Below, piece by piece: positions 1 through 12,234 of a stretch of 64,000 nucleotides of DNA. Below the pieces are notes generated by a model, which did not search any database, was not told where the DNA came from, and saw only the letters and a program-made list of their open reading frames with translations. This stretch comes from Planctomycetota bacterium (GTDB lineage: Bacteria; Planctomycetota; UBA1135; GCA-002686595). Within the stretch, counting starts at the first letter, position 1. Every line of letters begins with the position of its first letter. Location of the stretch: positions 62,001 through 126,000 of the forward strand of contig JADJQU010000001.1 in the NCBI GenBank assembly GCA_016712565.1. Reading direction: 5' to 3'. Made by a program: the position numbers and the translations under genes.

Positions 1-830
1 CGACTCTCCAGCGGCAGGGACCCGACGGTCCCTTCGAGATGCAGCTCGAGGACGGCCGGATCGTCCGCGCGAGGCGCGTGTGCCTGGCCACCGGCGGGCT
101 CTCGCTGCCCAAGACAGGCAGCGACGGCCGCGGTTTCCTGTTCGCAAGTTCCCTGGGGCATTCGATCCTGCCCCTGCGGCCGGCGCTGGTGCCCTTGCTC
201 GCCCTGGAGCCCGAGTGGGCGACCCTGGCGGGGATCTCCCTGGTGGCGCGGGCCGACGTGCTGCGGGGCGACAAGCGCGTGGACTCGCGACAGGGCGACT
301 TCCTGTTCACGCACAAGGGCTTCAGCGGTCCGGTGGTGCTGGACGTGTCCTGGCACTTCACCGGGGAGACGAGCGCGGACGCGAGGCTCGCCATGGCCTG
401 GCTCGGGGATGGCGCGCCCGATTGGGAGGCGCTGCTCTCGCGCGGCGGCCGCCAGACGCTCGGCGGCACACTGCGCGAGCACCTGCCCCGCCGACTGGTC
501 CACGTGCTGCTTGCGCGCGCGGGCCTCGAGCCCGAGGGCGCGCTGGCCGGCCTTTCGCGCGAAGGGCGCAAGCGCCTGGTGCGCGAACTCTCCCAGTGCG
601 AGCTCAAGCTCGCGGGCGACGAAGGCTATCGCACCGCCGAAGTGACCGACGGCGGCGTGCCGCTGGCGGAACTGCGCACGCAGACCCTGGAGAGCCGCAA
701 CGTTCCCGGTCTCCATTTCGCGGGCGAGATCGTCGACGTGTGCGGCCGCATCGGCGGCTACAACTTCCTCTGGGCCTGGGTCAGCGGGCGCAAGGCGGGG
801 ACCGCCATCGCCTCCGCGAATCGTCAGTAG
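1..830 (+). CDS. HI0933/BaiN-type FAD-dependent oxidoreductase, C-terminal part
   Basis: The gene enters from outside the window in frame 3 and ends at TAG 828-830. Visible family features are the ATGGLSLPKTGSDGRG segment near the start, FTHKGFSGPVVLD in the middle and the closing AGEIVDVCGRIGGYNFLWAW block that binds FAD in HI0933-like flavoproteins. These are cytosolic NAD(P)/FAD-dependent oxidoreductases whose substrate is usually unknown. The N-terminal Rossmann GxGxxG motif lies upstream of the window. The stop overlaps the stop region of the converging TonB receptor gene by 7 bp, so no separate terminator fits between them. Confidence 0.9.
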   Translation, partial: TLQRQGPDGPFEMQLEDGRIVRARRVCLATGGLSLPKTGSDGRGFLFASSLGHSILPLRPALVPLLALEPEWATLAGISLVARADVLRGDKRVDSRQGDFLFTHKGFSGPVVLDVSWHFTGETSADARLAMAWLGDGAPDWEALLSRGGRQTLGGTLREHLPRRLVHVLLARAGLEPEGALAGLSREGRKRLVRELSQCELKLAGDEGYRTAEVTDGGVPLAELRTQTLESRNVPGLHFAGEIVDVCGRIGGYNFLWAWVSGRKAGTAIASANRQ

Positions 831-2854
831 CTGATGCGCAGCGACAGGTAGGCGTTGCGCCGCACTTCGCTGCCGAAGAAGTCGATGTCCTCACCGGCCT
901 CGGGGTGCTGTTCTTCCTGGGCATTCTGCACGCCGATCGAGAGCACCGTGTGGGCATTGGGCTTCCAACCCACGCGCGCATCCACCCGGAACACCGCCGG
1001 GTTGTCCCAGAAGCGCAGGTAGTCGGACCAGTAGAGGGCGGTGTCCAGCTCCCAGTGTTCTCCCAGGTTGTAGTAGGAGCGCACGCTGGCGTTCTGGCGC
1101 GGCACCAGGCCGTCCTTGGCGTCGATCGGGGCTCCGGCGGCATTCGAGCTGGTCTCGAAGTCCATCTCGAAGTAGGTGTAGGCCGTGCGCACGCGCCAGG
1201 TCTCCGACAGCTCCAGGTCCAGGGCCATCTCGGCGCCGTGGGCCGTGGCGCTGGCCTCGTTTCCGTAGGTCGTCAGTCCCAGGTTGTCGAATTCGAAGGT
1301 CTGCAGGTCGTCGTAGTCGTTGTAGAAGGCGGTCAGGTCCACCTGGACGCGTTCGCCGAGGTTGGTGCGCAGGCCGATCTCATGGGCCAGCACGGCCTCG
1401 TTCTTGAAGTCCTTGTTGCCCGTGAACACCGGCGGCTGGTTGGGGTCGTTGTAGCCGAGGTTGTCCACTTCCTCGCGGGAGGGCGTGCGCACCGCGCGCG
1501 AAATGCCGGCCCACAGAGCGGTGTGTTCCGTGGCGTTCCACATCCAGCGCAGGGTGGGCTGCAGAGTCAGGCCGCCGAGATCGGCCTCCTCGAGCTGGAC
1601 GCCGAGGATCACGCGCGAATCCAGTGCGGCGACCCCGAACTCGTCCTGGGCGAAGATGCGCACACTGTTGCTGCGCCGGAACTCCGGCGAAAAGTCGTTG
1701 AAACCGCGCTCGCTCTGCAGATTGGTCTGGGCGCTGCGGTAGCCCACGCCGAGGGTCAACTGGTGAGCGTCGGACAACTGCATGTGGCGCGTGTACTCCA
1801 GGTCGCCGACCTGCACGTCCATCTGCAGGTTGAGCTGCTTCTGGTAGTCGCTCGAGTACCAGCCCTGGATCTTCTGCACGTCGTCCGGCGGACCGAACTC
1901 CCAGCTGGCCAGCAGGTAGCCGCCGTTCTTCGGCGTGTCGTCGTAGGCGGGCAGGCCCAGGATCGCCGTGTCCACGGGGTCCTCGCCGAATTCCGAGCTC
2001 CACAGGTGGGTCATGACCGTGGTGCGCCCGCCCCCCTCCAGGTCCCAGTCGGCGCGCACCCCGGCGCTGCCGATCTTCCAGTCTTCCGGGTAGTCGCGGC
2101 CGTCCGTGTCCGGAAGGCCGGCGTGCCGGCCGTAGGAAACGTAGGAGCGATACCAGCCGTTCGAGCCCAAGGGGCCGCCCTCGCGCAGACCGCCGCGCTG
2201 CTCGGCGATGCCCAGCGTGGTGGTCGCCATGGACCCGGTGGTCTGCCTTGGGTGCTTGGTGATCACGTGGACCACGCCGTTCATGGCGTTCGTACCCCAG
2301 AGCGTGCCCGCGGGACCGCGGATGATCTCGATGCGGTCGATATCCTCGATCGGGATGTCGTAGAGCGGCCACCAGATGCCCGCCATGGCCGGGCTGTAGA
2401 CCGAGACGCCGTCGATGATCAGCAGGAGCTGGTTGGCGAACGACTCGTTGATCGAGGACAAGGAACCCGTGAAGCCGCGGGCCGTGACGTCCCAGCCCGA
2501 GCTCTTCCACTGGGCCACGTGGAAGCCCGGCACCATGCGCAGGGCCTCCTGGATGCTCGTGTGCCCCGCGCGCCGGATTTCGTCGCCGGTGATCACGTAG
2601 ACGGCGGCGGGCACATCGCGCAGGGGCTCGCCGTGGCGCGAGGCCACGCTGACCTCGGTGTCGAGCAGCTCCTCCAGCGTGCGGTCGAGCAGTCCGCCCC
2701 CGTCGCCCTCGCCGAGCGTCCCGGCAGCGGCCCCCGCGTCGCCGGGGGGGGAGGGGGCCTGGGATTGGGCCCACGAGGATGCGGGCAGCAGTGCGAGCAC
2801 GGCGACACTCAGTGTCGTGACGGCCACGCCGGGGCTCCGGGGAGAGGGACCCAT
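824..2854 (-). CDS. TonB-dependent outer-membrane receptor
   Basis: The 676-residue protein starts with a signal peptide ending near SSWAQS. A plug domain follows at about residues 60-175, with the ARGFTGSL, LLLIIDGVSVY and DRIEIIRGPAGTLWGTNAMNG signatures. The rest is a long beta-barrel rich in alternating aromatic residues, ending in RISY with the terminal aromatic typical of outer-membrane barrels. It should import a scarce ligand through the outer membrane using TonB energy; the ligand cannot be read from the sequence. It is transcribed divergently from the yfiR-like gene and the sensor kinase, an arrangement often seen for DUF4154 proteins, so the three may form one ligand-uptake and sensing locus. 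No TonB box was identified with certainty. Confidence 0.93.
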   Translation of the reverse strand: MGPSPRSPGVAVTTLSVAVLALLPASSWAQSQAPSPPGDAGAAAGTLGEGDGGGLLDRTLEELLDTEVSVASRHGEPLRDVPAAVYVITGDEIRRAGHTSIQEALRMVPGFHVAQWKSSGWDVTARGFTGSLSSINESFANQLLLIIDGVSVYSPAMAGIWWPLYDIPIEDIDRIEIIRGPAGTLWGTNAMNGVVHVITKHPRQTTGSMATTTLGIAEQRGGLREGGPLGSNGWYRSYVSYGRHAGLPDTDGRDYPEDWKIGSAGVRADWDLEGGGRTTVMTHLWSSEFGEDPVDTAILGLPAYDDTPKNGGYLLASWEFGPPDDVQKIQGWYSSDYQKQLNLQMDVQVGDLEYTRHMQLSDAHQLTLGVGYRSAQTNLQSERGFNDFSPEFRRSNSVRIFAQDEFGVAALDSRVILGVQLEEADLGGLTLQPTLRWMWNATEHTALWAGISRAVRTPSREEVDNLGYNDPNQPPVFTGNKDFKNEAVLAHEIGLRTNLGERVQVDLTAFYNDYDDLQTFEFDNLGLTTYGNEASATAHGAEMALDLELSETWRVRTAYTYFEMDFETSSNAAGAPIDAKDGLVPRQNASVRSYYNLGEHWELDTALYWSDYLRFWDNPAVFRVDARVGWKPNAHTVLSIGVQNAQEEQHPEAGEDIDFFGSEVRRNAYLSLRISY

Positions 2855-3054
2855 GACGACTCCCTATCGGATCGTCCCCGGTGGAGCTTGACATGGGCCT
2901 CGCCTGACCCTTCCCAGGGTCGACGGTCGATTCCGGGGCTCCGGGCTTCTCGTCTATCAGGTTGCAGTGCGCAAACCGCCGATCCTGGCCCAACGAGCCC
3001 CCTCCCAGGGTCTCCTGCCCCGTGGTCAGCGCCCCCCCTTCCGAGAGCATCCAG

Positions 3055-3716
3055 GTGCCTTTCGCCCGGCTTCTGCCGGATCGTCGGCGCGTCCGAGGTG
3101 CGGGAAACGCCTGGGGGCTTTCCAGGCCGGCGCGCCTTCTGTGGCCCTGCCTCGGCGCGCTCCTGCTCGGGCTCTTCGCGATGTTCGAGCCCCCGAAGGG
3201 CGTGCGCGCGGAAAGTCGCGAGGCGGAGACGACGGACCCCACCGAGTACGACCTGAAGGCCGTCTTCCTGTTGCGCTTCGCCACGCCCTACGTGAAGTGG
3301 CAGGAAAGCGCCTTCGAGTCGAAGACGGCGCCCTTTGTCGTCGCCGTGGTGGGCAAGGACCCGTTCGGGGAGGTGCTCGACGAGGTGTTCGCGGGCAAGC
3401 AGGTGGGCGAGCACCCGATCCGGATCGTGCGCAAGTCGTCGGTGGACGAGCTCGAGGCCTGCCACATGCTCTTCGTGCCCAAGGCGCAGGAAAAACACCT
3501 GGAGCGGATCCGCGAGCGGTTGCTCGACAAGCACACCCTGTTGGTCGCCGAGTCGATCGCGGCCGCCCAGGCAGGAGCCCACATCGGCTTCTACCTGGAG
3601 AAGTCGCGCGTGCGCTTCGCGATCAACCCCGCCGAGGCCAAGTCCTCGAAGCTGGAGGTCAGCTCCGAGCTGCTCAAGCTCGCCAAGCTCGTCGAGAAGA
3701 AGGCGGAGCTCGATCG

Positions 3717-3720
<4 letters not shown>
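3055..3720 (+). CDS. YfiR family (DUF4154) periplasmic protein
   Basis: The protein has an N-terminal hydrophobic stretch (LLWPCLGALLLGLFAMF) that looks like a signal peptide. The YfiR/DUF4154 core follows: EYDLKAVFLLRFATPYVKW, then VVAVVGKDPFGEVLDE, and a closing VRFAINPAEAKSSKLEVSSELLKLA. In Pseudomonas, YfiR is a periplasmic repressor of the diguanylate cyclase YfiN. Here the downstream partner is a CHASE8-type histidine kinase, so YfiR may gate that kinase; this is an inference. The start is uncertain: I prefer GTG 3055, but the frame is open from TTG 2962 and no strong ribosome site distinguishes them. The stop TGA overlaps the kinase ATG (ATGA), implying translational coupling. Confidence 0.88.
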
Positions 3721-6143
<2,423 letters not shown>

Positions 6144-6155
6144 TCCCGCTCCACT

Positions 6156-6174
6156 CCCCGGGCGCGGCCCGGGG
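6156..6174. terminator. GC-rich hairpin between convergent genes
   Basis: An 8-bp perfect stem (CCCCGGGC / GCCCGGGG) with a GCG loop fills the gap between the kinase stop and the stop of the converging secreted protein. There is no T-run, so intrinsic termination is not proven, but it could serve both strands. Confidence 0.5.
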
Positions 6175-7782
6175 CTAGCCCTTGCGCCGGGCCGTGTCGC
6201 CGGTCTCCTGTCCGGTCTCGGCAAACTCGCGCCAGCGCGTGTCGATGGCCTTGAACACGTCGCCCTGGCTGAGTTGGAACAGCTCGTTGGCCTTCTCGCG
6301 CCACTTCTGGACGAAGGTGGTCTTGTCGGTGGAGAGCTGGCAGGCCGAACGCAGGAGCAGCTGGCCCGTCTTGCCCTCCTTCTTCACCACGAAGTCGTAG
6401 AAGCTCCAGGCCTTGGCCACGTCCGCGTCCTCGAAGCTGAACAGTTCGCGGATCGCGAGCTTGTCGATGGCCGGACCCGCGTCCAGGGCCAGGGCGTTGT
6501 AGAAGTCGCGCAGGCCCATCTGCTCCTTGCGCTCGCCCTCCTTCTTCTTCTCGTGCACGTAGCGCGCTTCCCTGAACTCCTTGCAGGTCACGCTGTTGCG
6601 GCCGAGGAACTCCAGGCTGAGGTAGAAGCCCACGCCCTCGAAGAGCCAATCCTGCTGCACACCCTTGTTGATCGAGCCGTTGTAGTGCAAGGCCGTCAGG
6701 TCGTGCCCCAGGTCGTGGGCGATCGTGCCCTCCAGGTCCTGGTTGGCTTCGTGGCGCCAGAAGTGGACCGATTCGGGCGGCAGCGGACGGTGGAAGGGGC
6801 TGCCGCTGAGCTTCTTGCGCTCCTCGAGATGGTCCTTGCGCTCGAAGCGGTAGTACTCCTTCAGCAGCGCCTCGGATTCCTCGAACACGTCGGGTCCGAA
6901 GCACCACTCGGCGAACACCCGGTCGGGGATCTTGTCCTCGAAGTCCACATCCAGATAGGGATCGACGCAGTCGCCGCGGAAGCCGTCGATGGCCTCCTCG
7001 GCGAATTCGAGCAGGGCCCGCACGCGGTCGTCGTTGATCAGATCCGTGCGATAGACGATGCGCGCGTGGAGGCTCTCCTGGACCTTGAAGCTGATCCGGC
7101 CGCCGGTGGCGGTCTTGGCCGCCTCGACCAGGTCGCTGGGCGTGTCCACCATGCGGATCACGGCCTTCGCCTTGGAGAGGCGCTCCGCCAGGGCGTCGGC
7201 GGCCACGTTCTTCTTCTGCCGCTCGATCTCCTTGGCGACCTTCTTGGCCGCCGTGGGGTAGCAGGTTCCCGCCAGCCAGCCCCGGAGGCGTTCGTAGTTC
7301 GAGATCAGGCGCTGGTGGGCCATGAACCACTCGCGCGAGGCCTTGGGAGCCAGATCGCGCTCCGCGGAGATCTCCTGGATCTTGGCCATGCGCTCGCGGT
7401 ACTCGTCGGCGAGGCCCGCGATGCTCTGTTCGCGGATCAGGATGCGAATGTTCTTGATGTACTGGCCCGAAATCTCCAGCACGCCCTTGGGGTTCGACGG
7501 CACCCGCTCCTCGCCCTTGTACTTGTAGGGGATGAAGCTCGGGTCGGCGGGATCGGCCACCCACAGTTCGTTCTTGCCGGTGCCGTCATACTTGATCTGG
7601 GAGTCGTCGATGTGGATCGAGTACTTGGCCTCGCCCACGACGACCGACTCGCCGCCGATGACCACCAGGCGGTCCTTGAACTTGTTCGCGGTCTTCTCGT
7701 CCTTGAAGGAGATCGCGAAGATCTGGGCCGAGGCTGCGGCGGAAAGCAGGAGGAGCACCAGGCAGCGGAGGAGGATTTGCAT
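6175..7782 (-). CDS. secreted protein with gluzincin-like signature HDLGH (metallopeptidase homologue)
   Basis: The 535-residue product starts MQILLRCLVLLLLSAAASAQ, a clear signal peptide, which fixes the start at ATG 7782; the frame is open further upstream without coding character. The middle is charged and helical. At residues 356-360 it reads AHDLGHDL, followed 22 residues later by LFEGVGFYLS. This is the spacing of the zinc-peptidase pattern HExxH...E, but the catalytic Glu is Asp. It may be a zinc-binding protein with weak or no peptidase activity, or a DUF1570-like relative. It diverges from the stand-alone pstB. I do not recognise a named family with certainty. Confidence 0.8.
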   Translation of the reverse strand: MQILLRCLVLLLLSAAASAQIFAISFKDEKTANKFKDRLVVIGGESVVVGEAKYSIHIDDSQIKYDGTGKNELWVADPADPSFIPYKYKGEERVPSNPKGVLEISGQYIKNIRILIREQSIAGLADEYRERMAKIQEISAERDLAPKASREWFMAHQRLISNYERLRGWLAGTCYPTAAKKVAKEIERQKKNVAADALAERLSKAKAVIRMVDTPSDLVEAAKTATGGRISFKVQESLHARIVYRTDLINDDRVRALLEFAEEAIDGFRGDCVDPYLDVDFEDKIPDRVFAEWCFGPDVFEESEALLKEYYRFERKDHLEERKKLSGSPFHRPLPPESVHFWRHEANQDLEGTIAHDLGHDLTALHYNGSINKGVQQDWLFEGVGFYLSLEFLGRNSVTCKEFREARYVHEKKKEGERKEQMGLRDFYNALALDAGPAIDKLAIRELFSFEDADVAKAWSFYDFVVKKEGKTGQLLLRSACQLSTDKTTFVQKWREKANELFQLSQGDVFKAIDTRWREFAETGQETGDTARRKG

Positions 7783-8151
7783 CGGGGGGGCTTGGGGGTG
7801 GGGGACCCTCGTTTCTACCCCAAGCCGCTTCCGGGGTCCCCTGACGATTCGGTGGGGGCGAGCTCCGGGGGGGCCTCCCGACGGGGGGGCCTTCACCGGG
7901 GGCCGCGGAGGGGGGGGGGGGGCCGCTCGTTTCCGGCGCCCTGGAGCCCGGCCGGCCCCGCTCCGAGGGGGCTGCCCGTGGGCTGCGGCCCCCCCCCGCT
8001 CGCCGGAAGAGGCACCCCTGCCCCCCCTCCGCGGCCCTGTCCGGCCGAGGCTGCTTGCCGCCTTCACGAAGTCTTGATATCCCCCGGGTCGAATCCACCG
8101 GGACGCGCGCCAGACGCTCCGCCGCCGCGGCCCTCCACCCCCCCGTCGTCG
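7783..8151. other. intergenic region with extreme G and C runs
   Basis: This 369-bp gap separates two divergent genes and must contain both promoters. It is dominated by G and C runs, including 13 consecutive G at 7910-7922. No convincing -35/-10 pair, riboswitch or small gene was recognised. Confidence 0.5.
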
Positions 8152-9090
<939 letters not shown>

Positions 9091-9297
9091 AGTCCCGTGG
9101 AAGGGCCCCCGCTCCGGCCGAGGGTGCCGGCCGAGGTGCCGGGCGCGTACCCCCGGGTCCTGGCGGGCCTGGCCCGGGGGGGAGCTGGGGAGCAAGTCCG
9201 GGCCCACGGCGAGGGCCGGGAACGCCGGACCCTCCGCCCGCGGGGAGTGGGCGTAGACTTGGGGGCCGCGAGTCGCGCCCTCACCCGGAGAAGCCCC

Positions 9298-10377
9298 ATG
9301 TGGAAACGCCTGCTCGTCCCGCTCCTGGCCGCCCTCTCGGCCGGCGCCACGGCCCAGACCACGGGCGTTCCCTACACCGTCCACCAGGCCCAGTCGAACT
9401 TCACCTGGAGCGGGACCTCGACCCTGGGGGCCATCGTGGGCAACCCCTCGAACCAGTTCCAGCTGGCGGGAGCCCTGCCCCTGCTGCAGTCGGCGGCCCT
9501 GCCACTCCCCGTGGCCACGGCCGCCTTCAACGGCGGGGACCTGTTCACGGTTCCCGACCTCCACGGCAAGATCAACAACCCGATTCCGTTCCTGCCGCCC
9601 CTGGCCACCATCGACGTGCTCGGGCTGCACCTCTCCGCGAGCTCGCCGGCCTTCAGCGTGGACGCCGCGGGCAACTACACCGCCGCGGTGACCCTCACGG
9701 CCCTCGCCGGGACCCTGGTGGTGACGCCCCTGGGTTCCACGGCAACCCAGACGAGCCTGGCGGGGCAGAGCTCCTCGCCGACCTCGGCGGCCGGCACGCT
9801 GGTGGCCTCGGGCACGGGGTTCTCGCTGGCGGCGCCCATCAACACCACGTTTCCGTTCAGCGATCCCGTGAGCGGCGCCAGCGGCTCGATCACGCTGCTC
9901 GGCACGCTGCGGGCCCATTGGACGGCGGCCGCCCCCGCGACCCACTGCTCGGCCAAGCTCAACAGCCTGGGCTGCACGCCGTCGATTTCCGCCCTGGGCA
10001 CGCCGAGCTTCTCGGCGACGAGCGGCTTCAGCGTCAGCGCGGTGAACGTGCTCAACAACAAGCCGGGGCTCCTGCTGTACTCGACCACCGGCACGGCCGC
10101 GACTCCCTTCCAGGGTGGCTTCCTGTGCCAGGCGGCGCCGATCCGGCGCTCGACGCCTCTCGCCTCCGGCGGAAATCCGCCGCCCAACGACTGCTCGGGG
10201 GTCTACTCGATCGACCTGTGCGCCTTCGCGGCGGGCAGCCTGGGGGGAGCACCGGCACCCCAACTGCGGGAGCCCGGGACCGGAGTCGCCTGTCAATTCT
10301 GGGGTCGGGACCCGGGCTTCGCCGCGCCCAACAACTCGACCCTCTCCAACGGCCTGACGTACACCGTCACGCCCTAG
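9298..10377 (+). CDS. secreted protein with shared Cys-containing C-terminal module
   Basis: The 359-residue protein begins MWKRLLVPLLAALSAGATAQ, a signal peptide. Residues 20-215 are a Ser/Thr/Ala-rich beta-type region with no recognised family. The last ~145 residues are the module also found at 38590, 41012 and 46832: HCSAKLNSLGCTPSI, LNNKPGLLLYS, GGFLCQAAPIRRS, NDCSGVYSID and FWGRDPGFAAPNN. The four shared Cys could form two disulfides. The function is unknown; the module may serve surface anchoring or export. The protein sits alone between the two pstB genes. Confidence 0.85.
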   Translation: MWKRLLVPLLAALSAGATAQTTGVPYTVHQAQSNFTWSGTSTLGAIVGNPSNQFQLAGALPLLQSAALPLPVATAAFNGGDLFTVPDLHGKINNPIPFLPPLATIDVLGLHLSASSPAFSVDAAGNYTAAVTLTALAGTLVVTPLGSTATQTSLAGQSSSPTSAAGTLVASGTGFSLAAPINTTFPFSDPVSGASGSITLLGTLRAHWTAAAPATHCSAKLNSLGCTPSISALGTPSFSATSGFSVSAVNVLNNKPGLLLYSTTGTAATPFQGGFLCQAAPIRRSTPLASGGNPPPNDCSGVYSIDLCAFAAGSLGGAPAPQLREPGTGVACQFWGRDPGFAAPNNSTLSNGLTYTVTP

Positions 10378-10417
10378 GGGCTACCGGGCCGGGGGATCGG
10401 AAAGTCGCGCCGGGCGG

Positions 10418-11323
10418 CTAGCCGAAGCTGCCCGTCACGTACTGCTGCGTGAGCTGCTTCGTCGGGTTCATGAAGATCGTCGAGGTTTCGCCGTGCTCGA
10501 CGAGTTCCCCGAGGTACATGAACGCGGTGGCGTCGCTGATGCGCGCCGCCTGTTGCAGGTTGTGCGTCACGATGATCATCGTGATGCGTTCGCGCAGCTC
10601 CAGCATCAGGTCCTCGATGCGGCCCGTGGCGATCGGGTCGAGGGCGCTGGTGGGCTCATCCAGCAGGATGATCTCCGGCCGCGCCGCCAGGGAGCGGGCG
10701 ATGCACAGGCGTTGCTGCTGGCCGCCCGAAAGCCGCAGCGCGGGCTCGTGCAGGCGGTCCTTGACCTCTTCCCAGAGGGCCGACGAACGCAGGGCGGTTT
10801 CGACTTCGTGGGCGAGCTCGTCCTTGCGCTTCACGCCCAGGAGCCGCGGACCGAAGGCCACGTTCTCGAACACCGACTTCGGAAACGGGTTCGGCTTCTG
10901 GAAGACCATGTTGATCCGCAGGCGCAGCAGGATCGGGTTGATCCCGCGGCCGAGCAAATCGATGTTGTCGGGGTAGAGCCGCAACTCGCCGCCGTAGCGG
11001 ATCCCCGAGTACAGGTCGTGGATGCGGTTGAAGCAGCGCAGGAACGTGCTCTTGCCGCAGCCCGAGGGCCCGATCAGGGCCGTGATGCGGTGCTGGCGGA
11101 AGGGCATCGAGATGCCCTTGAGCACCTCGTGGGCGCCGTAGCTGAAGCGCAGCCCCACGGCCTCGGCCTTGATCGGAGCTTCCGGTTCGTTCGTTCCCAC
11201 GGGGGGCATTGTGCCCACGGCGGCCCGCGGGGCAACCGTCGGCGGCTGGCCGGAGGGCGCGAGTTTCCCCGTGCCGCCCGCTCCACCCTTGGGCGAGGCG
11301 CGTTTCACGGTTGCGGCGGCCAT
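10418..11323 (-). CDS. pstB: phosphate ABC transporter ATP-binding protein PstB (operon copy)
   Basis: This 301-residue ABC ATPase is the last gene of the pst operon. It shows Walker A GPSGCGKST, INMVFQKPNPFPKSVFENV, LSGGQQQR, IILLDEPTSALDP and the H-loop VTHNLQQA, ending YVTGSFG. The start ATG 11323 shares a base with the PstA stop (TGATG), a sign of coupled translation. A Gly/Pro/Ala-rich leader of about 50 residues precedes the ABC domain. It pairs with PstC and PstA to drive phosphate uptake. No phoU or phoBR is visible nearby. Confidence 0.95.
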   Translation of the reverse strand: MAAATVKRASPKGGAGGTGKLAPSGQPPTVAPRAAVGTMPPVGTNEPEAPIKAEAVGLRFSYGAHEVLKGISMPFRQHRITALIGPSGCGKSTFLRCFNRIHDLYSGIRYGGELRLYPDNIDLLGRGINPILLRLRINMVFQKPNPFPKSVFENVAFGPRLLGVKRKDELAHEVETALRSSALWEEVKDRLHEPALRLSGGQQQRLCIARSLAARPEIILLDEPTSALDPIATGRIEDLMLELRERITMIIVTHNLQQAARISDATAFMYLGELVEHGETSTIFMNPTKQLTQQYVTGSFG

Positions 11324-12234
11324 CAGGTGGTGTACTTCTTGCGCAGGCGGTAGCGCAGCACGATCGCCACCGCGTTCATCGAGAGCGTCATGCCCACCAG
11401 GACCACGCCGGTGGCCGCCGCGTTCTCGATGAAGCGCGGGTCCGGCCGGGACACCCAGTTGAACAGCTGAATCGGGAGCACGGTGAAGGCCGATTCCAGC
11501 CACTCGAAGGACACGAAGGGCGGCGCGGAAGTGATGGGCGCCGGCGGCAGGAAGGCGATGTAGCTCAGGGCGCCGATGGTGATCAGGGGCGCGGTCTCGC
11601 CCACGGCCCGCGACATGGCCAGGATCGAACCGGTCAGGATCCCGCCCATGGAAGAGGGGATCACGACCCGGCTGACGGTCTGCCAGCGCGTGGCCCCCAG
11701 GGCGTAGGAACCCTCCCGCAGCACCTGGGGGATGGCGCGCACGCTCTCGCGCGTGGCGACGATGATCACCGGCAGCACCAGGAAGGAGAGCGTCAGCCCC
11801 GCCGTCAGGATGCTGCGGCCCATGTGCAGCTTGTAGACCAAGAGGCCCAGGGCCATCAGGCCCCAGACGATCGACGGCACGCCGGCCAGGTTGGCGATGT
11901 TGACCTCGATGGCGGCGGTGAGGCGGTTCTTGCGCGCGTACTCCTCCAGGTAGACGCCGGCGGCCACCCCCAGGGGCAGGGCCACGACCGCGGTCACCAG
12001 GCAGACGAGCAGGGTTCCGACCAGGGCCGACTTGATGCCCGCGTCTTCCGGGCGCCGCGAGGGAAAGGAGTTCAGGAATTCCGGGCGCAGGTGCGGCGCC
12101 GCGTCGCGCACCAGGTCGGCGATCAAGATGCCCAGGGTGCCCAGGCACAGGACCACCATGGCCGCGCCGAGCACGGCGAAGCCGGCGTCGAGCCACTGGC
12201 GGCCGCGGATCAGCCGTTCGAGGTTCGCGGACAT
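11323..12234 (-). CDS. pstA: phosphate ABC transporter permease PstA
   Basis: The 303-residue inner-membrane permease has about six hydrophobic segments. The transporter coupling loop appears as LREGSYALGATRWQTVSRVV, followed by MSRAVGETAPLI, which is diagnostic for PstA/PstC. It forms the phosphate channel with PstC and is powered by PstB. The ATG at 12234 overlaps the PstC stop by one base (TGATG), and its own stop overlaps the PstB start in the same way, so three cistrons are tightly coupled. Confidence 0.95.
   Translation of the reverse strand: MSANLERLIRGRQWLDAGFAVLGAAMVVLCLGTLGILIADLVRDAAPHLRPEFLNSFPSRRPEDAGIKSALVGTLLVCLVTAVVALPLGVAAGVYLEEYARKNRLTAAIEVNIANLAGVPSIVWGLMALGLLVYKLHMGRSILTAGLTLSFLVLPVIIVATRESVRAIPQVLREGSYALGATRWQTVSRVVIPSSMGGILTGSILAMSRAVGETAPLITIGALSYIAFLPPAPITSAPPFVSFEWLESAFTVLPIQLFNWVSRPDPRFIENAAATGVVLVGMTLSMNAVAIVLRYRLRKKYTT

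Noticed and set aside
80..3256. Very long plus-strand open frame (1058 codons)
   Set aside because: Arg/Pro/Gly-rich text opposite a clear TonB receptor and another frame of the flavoprotein; a GC-bias shadow.
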